A stretch of DNA of 5,511 nt, from contig JAKAPY010000121.1 in NCBI GenBank assembly GCA_021811925.1, positions 1-5,511 of the forward strand, in the 5' to 3' direction. Below are positions 1 to 5,325 of this stretch, piece by piece; within the stretch, counting starts at the first letter, position 1; each line of letters starts with the position of its first letter. Source of the DNA: Thermoplasmata archaeon (lineage in GTDB: Archaea > Thermoplasmatota > Thermoplasmata > Sysuiplasmatales > Sysuiplasmataceae). The notes under the pieces are model-generated. The model ran no database searches. It was not told the DNA's origin and worked only from the letters and a program-made list of their open reading frames with translations. A program made the position numbers and the translations under genes.

Positions 1-23
1 TCAGGAACGTCGTCCTGAAATGA
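1..23 (+). CDS. Possible 3' end of an upstream gene (partial)
   Basis: In the third forward frame the first bases read R-N-V-V-L-K and then stop at TGA 21-23, which overlaps the ribosome binding site of the next gene. Stop-over-SD spacing of this kind is typical of a tight operon. TldD-type and TldE-type genes are often adjacent, so a catalytic TldD partner is the natural guess. Only six codons are visible, the other two forward frames also stop soon, and there is no domain evidence. The identity is inference from context only. Confidence 0.3.
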
Positions 24-27
24 GGTG
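22..27 (+). promoter_or_regulatory. Shine-Dalgarno site GAGGTG that decides the tldE-like start
   Basis: GAGGTG matches the archaeal anti-SD complement GGAGGTGA. Two ATG codons follow directly, at 30 and 33. The spacer is 2 bases to the first and 5 bases to the second, so ATG 33 is the better start. Confidence 0.6.
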
Positions 28-32
28 CGATG

Positions 33-1367
33 ATGAACATTGAACAATTCAAGGATCTCACTGAAAAGATTGTCGAGTATTCACTGAAACGGGGTGCCGA
101 CGACGCAATTGTCAACTCATACAGGACGGATACACGCCAGATAAGATTCAGCGAGAACAGCATAGACATCTTCAACAGGTGGGATGAGACATACTTTCAC
201 CTCTTCATCTCTATGAAACAGAAGGTCGTCGTGACAACCATCAAAGCAGCCGACAACTTCAGGCGCATAGTTGACAGCGCCATCAGAACAGCTGAAGCAT
301 CTCGGCCGAGCGAAGATTACCGCGGCATTGCAGAGAAGACGAATGCAAGAAGTCACGCATCCAAATGGAAACCTGTTTCTGACCGCGTTCTTGCAGATTA
401 TGTCGCGAAGGCGATACATGCTTCAGCCGACAACGGAGCGCGCAGGGCAACAGGGACGCTTTACAACGAGCACACAGACCACTACCTTTCAACTTCCAGC
501 GGCATCGGCAAATTCGAGAACGGCTCGTCATTTTACATGTCGATAAGGTGCTTCGCCGATGAGGATGCGAGCGGGCACTCCGTGATTTCATCCACAAGCG
601 AAAAGACATTCTTCCCCGAAAAGGCGGCTGAAAAAGCAGCCGGACTGGCAAGGCAGGTCAGGAAACCTGCAGGTGGTTTGGAAGGCAGGTATGACTCCAT
701 ACTCGATCCAATGGTGGTTGCGACCATAACTTCAGAGGTAGGCTCGATGAGTTCCGCTTTCAACGTTCTTGCCGGCTTCTCCTGCTTTGAGGGAAAGGTG
801 GGGAAGCAGGTTGGCTCAGACCAGGTGACAATAGAGGATGACGCCACGCGCGATCTGAACGGCAGGCGCTACTTCGATGACGAGGGTGCCGCAGTACGAA
901 GAACTAAGATCGTGAGTGGAGGCGTTTTGAAGGGCTACCTGCACAATACATCGACCGCAAGGAAATTCAGGACAAGGACCACGGGCAACGCTGGCCTTAT
1001 CGAGCCCGAGGCGATGTCGCTTTCGATGAAGGGCGGCAGCGACAGTTTCGAGACGATGCTTGGCAACCTGAAAGACGGGCTCTACATCAACAACGTGTGG
1101 TACACCAGATATCAGAATAGCAAGCTTGGCACCTTCTCCACAATCCCCAGGGATGCAATACTCCGTGTCAGGAAGGGCGAAATAATCGGTTCTGTGAGGG
1201 ACATAAGGATTACTGAGAACCTTGTCAGCCTGCTCAAGAAAATCAAGTCTGTCTCGAGGGAAAGGGAGCACATAAACTGGTGGCTGGAATCATACACTCC
1301 AAGCACTGTCCCCTATGCCCTTGTGGAACGATTGAACATCACGCGCTCGGCCGACAAGGTAAGCTGA
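33..1367 (+). CDS. TldD/PmbA family protein, TldE/PmbA-like non-catalytic type
   Basis: This 444-residue protein has the usual length of the TldD/PmbA family, in which TldD and TldE form a complex that proteolyses small peptides and proteins in the cytoplasm. Family hallmarks are visible: an N-terminal alpha/beta region (about 12-90), a middle region (about 115-215) and the C-terminal barrel (about 220-440). The barrel carries DDEG at 282-285 followed by a basic stretch and a G-V-L-K-G-Y segment, then TTGNAG at 316-321 and WYTRYQN at 356-362. TldD members have an HExxxH zinc motif in the segment that here reads SAFNVLAG (about 241-248), and no HExxxH occurs anywhere. The only cysteines are at 173 and 251, so a C-terminal cysteine ligand is missing as well. 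This favours the TldE/PmbA role, a partner subunit lacking its own metal site. An alternative ATG at 30 adds one Met but sits too close to the SD. It probably lies in an operon with an upstream gene and converges with S8e. Confidence 0.88.
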   Translation: MNIEQFKDLTEKIVEYSLKRGADDAIVNSYRTDTRQIRFSENSIDIFNRWDETYFHLFISMKQKVVVTTIKAADNFRRIVDSAIRTAEASRPSEDYRGIAEKTNARSHASKWKPVSDRVLADYVAKAIHASADNGARRATGTLYNEHTDHYLSTSSGIGKFENGSSFYMSIRCFADEDASGHSVISSTSEKTFFPEKAAEKAAGLARQVRKPAGGLEGRYDSILDPMVVATITSEVGSMSSAFNVLAGFSCFEGKVGKQVGSDQVTIEDDATRDLNGRRYFDDEGAAVRRTKIVSGGVLKGYLHNTSTARKFRTRTTGNAGLIEPEAMSLSMKGGSDSFETMLGNLKDGLYINNVWYTRYQNSKLGTFSTIPRDAILRVRKGEIIGSVRDIRITENLVSLLKKIKSVSREREHINWWLESYTPSTVPYALVERLNITRSADKVS

Positions 1368-1397
1368 ATTCACTTCTGCGGGGGGAATTACTTCTGC
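1366..1397. repeat. Imperfect direct repeat across the convergent stop codons
   Basis: GAATTCACTTCTGC (1366-1379) and GAATTACTTCTGC (1385-1397) differ by one inserted base and are separated by a short G-rich spacer. The repeat covers both gene ends. On the minus strand it gives CAG-AAG-TAA, the true S8e end, and 18 bases later CAG-AAG-TGA in the same frame. The 20-base gap between the genes (1368-1387) contains no T-rich terminator that I can recognise. AATTC (1367-1371) could pair with GAATT (1385-1389), but the stem is only 5 bp. Confidence 0.6.
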
Positions 1398-1774
1398 TCT
1401 ACTAGCGTGGCGTTGACCATGCCATGCTGTCCCGGCCTTGATGTAATAACAGCCAGTCCCAGTTCCGTCTGGATGACTGCGCCCTTGTTCATTATGTTGC
1501 GCTGTGTATAGTTCGGGTTTGCAGGATTCTGCTTGACAGTTATTATCTTGCTCTTCTTGGTGACGCCCGTTTTCTTGTCCGTCACATTTGCAACATCAGT
1601 GGAAAGAACCCTGGCCTTCGAGTTTGCACCCTTTGTCCGGTAGACCTTCAGGCGGGGCTTGCCGAGAAAAGTGAACTGCTTCTCCCTTCCAACTTCAAAC
1701 CTTCGCTTCTTCCTGCTCTGGGTATACCTGCCGCCTGTGGCCTTCCTTCTAGATCTGCCGTTCCACGTCGCCAT
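1388..1774 (-). CDS. rps8e: 30S ribosomal protein S8e
   Basis: This 128-residue basic protein has the normal length of archaeal S8e, a small-subunit ribosomal protein shared by archaea and eukaryotes and absent from bacteria. The N terminus is rich in Arg and Lys (W-N-G-R-S-R-R-K-A-T-G-G around 4-15, then K-K-R-R-F-E-V-G-R), as expected for rRNA binding. The C-terminal half carries the family signature N-P-A-N-P-N-Y-T-Q-R-N-I around 83-94, then K-G-A-V-I-Q-T-E-L-G and T-S-R-P-G-Q-H-G. The ATG start fits the family N terminus and lies about 30 bases after a strong TATA box, so the gene has its own promoter although it follows the presenilin-like gene by 93 bases. The upstream bases hold no convincing SD, which with the promoter position suggests a leaderless or nearly leaderless mRNA. 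The stop is TAA, with a second in-frame stop (TGA) 18 bases downstream. Confidence 0.97.
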   Translation of the reverse strand: MATWNGRSRRKATGGRYTQSRKKRRFEVGREKQFTFLGKPRLKVYRTKGANSKARVLSTDVANVTDKKTGVTKKSKIITVKQNPANPNYTQRNIMNKGAVIQTELGLAVITSRPGQHGMVNATLVEQK

Positions 1775-1798
1775 GCTATCCCGTGTTGTAGCCTTTGT

Positions 1799-1812
1799 CG
1801 TATAAATAGATT
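1799..1812 (-). promoter_or_regulatory. TATA box and promoter of rps8e
   Basis: On the minus strand this reads AATCTATTTATACG, with TATTTATA at 1808-1801 close to the archaeal TATA consensus. Its centre is about 30 bases before the rps8e ATG. Archaeal transcription starts about 25 bases after the box centre, so the 5' UTR should be only about 4-6 bases. The position in the 93-base gap after the presenilin-like gene supports independent transcription of rps8e. Confidence 0.65.
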
Positions 1813-1867
1813 TGCGACTTCATAGCGCGAAATGCCCTGTCCAACAAGGTCCCGAATGCACACATGT

Positions 1868-2830
1868 TCAGAGGCTCAATATGAAGCCAAATCCCAAGTT
1901 GTGAAAAACAAGAATGTACGAAACAAGGAAACCGATTATGGTTCCTGTGTTTAGCAGCGGCAGACCCGCCTGTGGCCTTCCTTTCGCTGTAAGGTTCATC
2001 AGAAGCACGAAGCCGGCGATTGCACCTGCAAGGCATCCCAATGCAACCAGTATGTCCCCTCCCAGGCCCGAGAGTATGGGCGCCGACGGAAGATTTGCAT
2101 ACGCGCTTACAGTCAGGACGCCGGGTATAATCATGTCCCCCAGACCGATATACAGTGCCTCCCGCTGCTCCGATTCGTTTGAAGCGAGGGGTGCCTTCTT
2201 GCTGAAATTGCTGAAACCGATCTTTCTCGGCACCATCATCATTATTGGAAGGTTGAGGTCCATGGCGCCTTCGGCGAGGCTGATCATGTGCTTTGTCCTG
2301 TAGACGGCTATGAAATCATAAAGGGCCATCGCAGCCAGCAGAACAAATGAGGGGAGGATGCCAAGCGAGATGCCGAAGATTGCAGTTATTCCCGCCGCCA
2401 TTATGAATCCCCATGTGTCTACCACATACCATTCCGGGTAGAGCCAGAGAGCGATTGCGATTGCTACCATTATGCCGACCGACAGGTAGAAATCGAAATA
2501 GGGGAGGGACGGGAGAAGAAGAATGAAGACCGGAAAAAGCACATATACCGCAGAAATGGACATGATAAAAATGAAAATGACGCGAAGCAGGTTGCCCTTA
2601 TTCATCTTGAAAATCCATATCAGAAAGAAGGTGAAGACTATCAGGAAGGCAATGTACAGCAGTGGTATCAGCGGGTTTGTCTCGCCCTGCGGCCCGAATG
2701 CCTGGTAGCCGAAGTACTCATACTGTGGAACCAGAAAAAGGGCAACGATCTGTACAAGTGCAAAAAGCGCTGCAGTGACGGATGCGGGAAGATAGAATGA
2801 AAGATATCTGGCTGGTTCGGTCAATTGCAA
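1868..2830 (-). CDS. Presenilin/signal peptide peptidase-like intramembrane aspartyl protease
   Basis: This 320-residue polytopic membrane protein resembles the archaeal presenilin homologues (PSH, the SPP_2 family), which cleave transmembrane segments within the membrane using two aspartates. About nine hydrophobic segments can be drawn (roughly 13-35, 55-75, 81-107, 112-131, 139-157, 158-177, 228-247, 254-279 and 288-310), the presenilin number. The catalytic signatures are present: YD at 171-172 in helix 6 (ALYDFIAVY) and GLGD at 229-232 in helix 7. The PAL position before the last helix reads G-L-P-L-L-N (289-294). A polar loop of about 50 residues (178-227) separates helices 6 and 7. The start is TTG at 2830, because the frame opens right after the aIF2-beta stop and has no nearby ATG or GTG. 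GTGA at 2840-2837 lies 6 bases upstream as a weak SD. A second TTG at 2824 would shorten it by two residues. The 6-base gap implies co-transcription with aIF2-beta. The substrate is unknown. Confidence 0.92.
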   Translation of the reverse strand: MQLTEPARYLSFYLPASVTAALFALVQIVALFLVPQYEYFGYQAFGPQGETNPLIPLLYIAFLIVFTFFLIWIFKMNKGNLLRVIFIFIMSISAVYVLFPVFILLLPSLPYFDFYLSVGIMVAIAIALWLYPEWYVVDTWGFIMAAGITAIFGISLGILPSFVLLAAMALYDFIAVYRTKHMISLAEGAMDLNLPIMMMVPRKIGFSNFSKKAPLASNESEQREALYIGLGDMIIPGVLTVSAYANLPSAPILSGLGGDILVALGCLAGAIAGFVLLMNLTAKGRPQAGLPLLNTGTIIGFLVSYILVFHNLGFGFILSL

Positions 2831-2836
2831 ACACCG

Positions 2837-3472
2837 TCACTGCGGCGGTGCAATGGTTGCGAAGGAAATGGTCCCCGTCACCCTTGTGATCTTAACGTTC
2901 ACACGTTGACCCTTCTGTGCTCCCTGCACATATATGATGTATTTGTCAATCCTCGCGATGCCATCGCCCCTCGACCCAGTGTCCTCAATCATTACCTCAA
3001 GGATAGCGCCTTCCCTGACAGCCGGACCCTCCTGAACCGCGGCTGCGCGTTTGATGCTCACAGGTCTCTTCGCACCGCATGCCTCACATTCTAGAAAATG
3101 GACGCGGCCGTCCTTGACAAGCTTCGTGTCCGGCCTGCCGCACTCTGAACAGATAACATAGGATACGGTATATTCCCTGATCCTTTCGGCCAGCTGGGTG
3201 GCGTTAACCTTGGATTTGAACACTACCCTCCTGCCTTCGATAGTGCCCGGTGTTCCCAGTTCCCTCAGCAGGTACTGCAGAAGGTGCTGCGGATCCCTCC
3301 GGAGTCGCTCTGCTATGTCCGTGAAATTGCGGATTACGGAGTTCTTTCCCTCGAGAGTGACGTCGGGCTCCGGGACCTGGAAGCGCTCTCCGGTGGAAAG
3401 CGAGTCCGGAATTTCCTTCTTGGCCCGTTTGAGCAGTTTCTGATAATCGTAACTTTCTGTCAGTTCAATCAA
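2837..3472 (-). CDS. Translation initiation factor aIF2 subunit beta with C-terminal TRAM domain
   Basis: This is the beta subunit of archaeal aIF2, the alpha-beta-gamma complex that brings initiator Met-tRNA to the small ribosomal subunit with GTP. The N-terminal helix YDYQKLLKRAKKEIP (8-22) is the element that contacts the gamma subunit. A central alpha/beta domain follows (about 35-100), then a zinc finger with C108-x2-C111 and C129-x2-C132 separated by 17 residues. The usual archaeal protein ends near residue 140. This one continues for about 70 residues into a TRAM domain (about 153-207, with E-D-T-G-S-R-G-D-G-I-A-R around 163-174), an RNA-binding OB-like fold also found in tRNA-modifying enzymes. 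Such fused forms are known in some euryarchaea, so it is lineage-typical rather than new. The start is TTG at 3472: the frame has a TAA nine codons upstream with no ATG or GTG between, and the resulting N terminus fits the family. A strong TATA box lies 42 bases upstream. The next gene starts 6 bases after the stop. Confidence 0.95.
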   Translation of the reverse strand: MIELTESYDYQKLLKRAKKEIPDSLSTGERFQVPEPDVTLEGKNSVIRNFTDIAERLRRDPQHLLQYLLRELGTPGTIEGRRVVFKSKVNATQLAERIREYTVSYVICSECGRPDTKLVKDGRVHFLECEACGAKRPVSIKRAAAVQEGPAVREGAILEVMIEDTGSRGDGIARIDKYIIYVQGAQKGQRVNVKITRVTGTISFATIAPPQ

Positions 3473-3509
3473 TCCCTTGCTTCGGCAGCACGTGTGTTAT
3501 TGAAGCATC

Positions 3510-3518
3510 AATATATAG
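3510..3518 (-). promoter_or_regulatory. TATA box and promoter of the aIF2-beta / presenilin-like operon
   Basis: The minus strand reads CTATATATT here, a good archaeal TATA box, in the 66-base gap between the pyrG stop and the aIF2-beta start. Its centre is about 42 bases before the TTG start, predicting a transcript leader of about 16 bases. An 8-base palindrome lies just upstream of the box. Confidence 0.6.
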
Positions 3519-3523
3519 ATAGT

Positions 3524-3531
3524 CACCGGTG
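3524..3531. repeat. Perfect 8-base palindrome CACCGGTG next to a TATA box
   Basis: CACCGGTG equals its own reverse complement and lies 5 bases upstream of the TATA box of the aIF2-beta operon, where archaeal BRE elements and regulator sites occur. Symmetry does not extend further. It could be a regulator site or chance. Confidence 0.3.
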
Positions 3532-3538
3532 GTTCGCC

Positions 3539-5158
3539 TCAAGTCGTCCCGTATTTCTGCTTCAGGGCAGCAGTTATCAGCCCCATGTGTAGAGGGGATG
3601 GCCGGCCGGGCCTTGACTTGAACTCGGGGTGGAACTGGGAGCCGACGAAGTAGTCGTTGGATCGGAGTTCTGCAACCTCCATCCTTCTGCTGTCTTCTGA
3701 CTTGCCTGTAAATCTCAGATCTCTGGATGTTAGGTCCGATATTAGCTCCGGATTGATTTCAAACCTATGCCTGTGGCGTTCGTAGATGGTTGTGGAAGAG
3801 TACAGTTTTGCGGCGAGAGATTCTGGTTCAAGCACAACCTTGTGAGCCCCGAGTCTCATCGTTCCCCCTTTCTCCGACACCTCCCTTTGTTCGGGCAGGA
3901 GGTCTATGACCGGATGAGGCGAATCTGGATTGAATTCTGTGCTGTTTGCTTTGTCCCAGCCAAGAACACTTCTGGCATACTCTATAACGGCACACTGGAA
4001 TCCGAGGCAGATTCCCAGAAACGGCTTGTTTGAACTTCGCGCGTATCCTGCCGCACTTATCTTACCCTCTATACCTCGTGAGCCGAAGCCTCCTGGAACA
4101 AGTATTGCATCCGAGCCGGAAAGAAGTTTTTCTGCCCCCTTCTTTTCAAGATCCTCGGACTCAATGAATCTTGTATTGACCTTACACTCCGTCGCAGCGC
4201 CAACATGATGGAAGGCCTCAATGTGGCTTATGTATGCGTCAGCCAGTTCGGTATACTTTCCCACGATGGCGACGTCCACGAAATATCTGGGGTGTTCTAG
4301 CTTCAGGTAGAATTCCTTCCACTGTGAGAGTTCCGGAACGCCTCCGGCAAGGCCGAGCTTCCTGAGGACATATTCGGCAACATGCTGCTCCTCGAGCCAC
4401 ATGGGGAGTCCGTATATCGAGGGGAGGTTTGGTGCGCTTATGACCGCCTCAACAGGCACGTTGCAGAAAAGTGATATCTTCTTCTTTATATCTGGCTCTA
4501 TATCCCTCTCTGCCCTGGCAATAATCAGATCAGGGTCGATTCCAATTGCCCTGAGCTCCCTGACCGAGTGCTGTGTGGGCTTGGTCTTCTGCTCCCCGAC
4601 CGAGCCGACTTCGGGTATCAGCGTTGTGTGTATGAAAAGGAATTCCCTGTGGCCGTTCCTTCCTCCCATTTCCATGCTCATCTGACGGACTGCCTCAAGG
4701 AAGGGCATCGACTCTATGTCACCAACGGTTCCTCCCAGCTCTATGAGCGCTATTTCGGCGCCGGATGACTCGGCCGCAGCGGCGATACGCCTCTTGATCT
4801 CATTTGTTATGTGCGGTATTATCTGAACGGTCTTGCCAAGATAGACACCGTCTCTCTCCTTGTTTATGACTGAAAGGTAGATCTTGCCCGTTGTTATATT
4901 GTGGTCTTTTGAAAGGTTGACGTCAAGGAATCGCTCGTACGTTCCAAGGTCAAGGTCGACTTCGCCACCATCATCCATGACGAATACCTCGCCGTGTTCA
5001 AAAGGATTCATTGTGCCCGCATCAATGTTCAGATATGGATCGATTTTAATCGCGGTAACGCGAAACCCCCTTGCAACGAGAAGCCTGCCCAGCGCGGCTG
5101 CGGTTGTCCCCTTTCCAAGTCCAGAAATTACACCGCCCGTGACAAAAATGTATTTCAT
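3539..5158 (-). CDS. pyrG: CTP synthase (glutamine-hydrolysing)
   Basis: This 539-residue full-length enzyme makes CTP from UTP, ATP and glutamine (or ammonia), the last step of pyrimidine nucleotide synthesis, in the cytoplasm. The N-terminal synthetase domain (about 1-270) carries the P-loop-like GGVISGLGKGTTAAAL (8-23), D70 in DLDLGTYERF and E140 in IELGGTVGDIES for Mg-nucleotide, and the KTKPTQHSV segment (191-199). The class I glutamine amidotransferase domain (about 293-535) has PGGFGSRG (355-362), the nucleophile C384 in GICLGFQ, the lid motif GGTMRLG (431-437), and H510 and E512 in FHPEF completing the triad. No key residue is missing. The ATG start gives the canonical M-K-Y-I-F-V-T-G-G opening. 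No strong SD precedes it; GTGA four bases upstream is weak. It lies 167 bases after the isomerase stop and has at best a weak TATA candidate. Confidence 0.98.
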   Translation of the reverse strand: MKYIFVTGGVISGLGKGTTAAALGRLLVARGFRVTAIKIDPYLNIDAGTMNPFEHGEVFVMDDGGEVDLDLGTYERFLDVNLSKDHNITTGKIYLSVINKERDGVYLGKTVQIIPHITNEIKRRIAAAAESSGAEIALIELGGTVGDIESMPFLEAVRQMSMEMGGRNGHREFLFIHTTLIPEVGSVGEQKTKPTQHSVRELRAIGIDPDLIIARAERDIEPDIKKKISLFCNVPVEAVISAPNLPSIYGLPMWLEEQHVAEYVLRKLGLAGGVPELSQWKEFYLKLEHPRYFVDVAIVGKYTELADAYISHIEAFHHVGAATECKVNTRFIESEDLEKKGAEKLLSGSDAILVPGGFGSRGIEGKISAAGYARSSNKPFLGICLGFQCAVIEYARSVLGWDKANSTEFNPDSPHPVIDLLPEQREVSEKGGTMRLGAHKVVLEPESLAAKLYSSTTIYERHRHRFEINPELISDLTSRDLRFTGKSEDSRRMEVAELRSNDYFVGSQFHPEFKSRPGRPSPLHMGLITAALKQKYGTT

Positions 5159-5189
5159 CGGTTCACGGGATTAAAACATTGACCGTATC

Positions 5190-5200
5190 AGTATTTCAAA
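5190..5200 (-). promoter_or_regulatory. Weak TATA-box candidate for pyrG
   Basis: The minus strand reads TTTGAAATACT, with the AT-rich core about 37 bases before the pyrG ATG, which would give a leader of about 12 bases. It matches the archaeal TATA consensus only partly. A second AT-rich run (TTTTAAT, minus strand of about 5171-5177) lies too close to the start codon to be a TATA box. Confidence 0.3.
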
Positions 5201-5251
5201 CTTATGTTTTCAGAACGTGCCAGTTTTGATCAGCCTACCGCAGCTGAAAGT

Positions 5252-5316
5252 GAGCAGGAAACCTGTGCCTCAGGGGGCGGAGTGTAGCTGCCGCCACCTA
5301 AGCCGGTGACTGAGAC
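5252..5316 (-). other. Hairpin-rich segment between the isomerase gene and pyrG
   Basis: On the minus strand GTCTCAG (5316-5310) can pair with CTGAGGC (5273-5267), seven pairs including one G-U. Inside it GGCGG (5295-5291) pairs with CCGCC (5280-5276) around a 10-base loop. CACC (5308-5305) and GGTG (5298-5295) form an alternative small hairpin. Next to these, CAGG and CCTG (5265-5262 and 5258-5255) enclose a three-base loop. The structure begins 9 bases after the isomerase stop, so it could be that mRNA's 3' end or processing signal, a leader for pyrG, or a small RNA. No T-run follows it. The rest of the 167-base gap (5159-5325) shows nothing beyond the weak promoter candidate. Confidence 0.35.
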
Positions 5317-5325
5317 ATAGGAAAG

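Noticed and set aside
816..1271. Long antisense open frame (151 codons) within the tldE-like gene
   Set aside because: It lies wholly inside a well-supported family protein on the other strand and shows no domain-like pattern; it is a shadow of the coding constraint.
1367..1389. Hairpin AATTC/GAATT around the G-run as a bidirectional terminator
   Set aside because: The stem is only 5 bp with a 13-base loop and there is no T-run on either strand, so a terminator call is not supported.
1648..1863. Minus-strand 71-codon frame starting with GTG just after the protease stop
   Set aside because: It overlaps most of rps8e in another frame, runs through the rps8e TATA box, has no convincing SD, and its product resembles no family I know.
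3521..5311. The 9-mer CCGGTGACT shared by the gaps before aIF2-beta (minus, 3529-3521) and before pyrG (plus, 5303-5311)
   Set aside because: A 9-base match within a window this size is expected by chance, and the two copies are in opposite orientation relative to their genes.
5208..5313. Possible C/D box guide RNA, from several CTGA (D-box) sequences and C-box-like TGATC or GTGAGCA
   Set aside because: No element matches the C box RTGATGA closely, and the spacing between putative C and D boxes is not that of a normal guide RNA.
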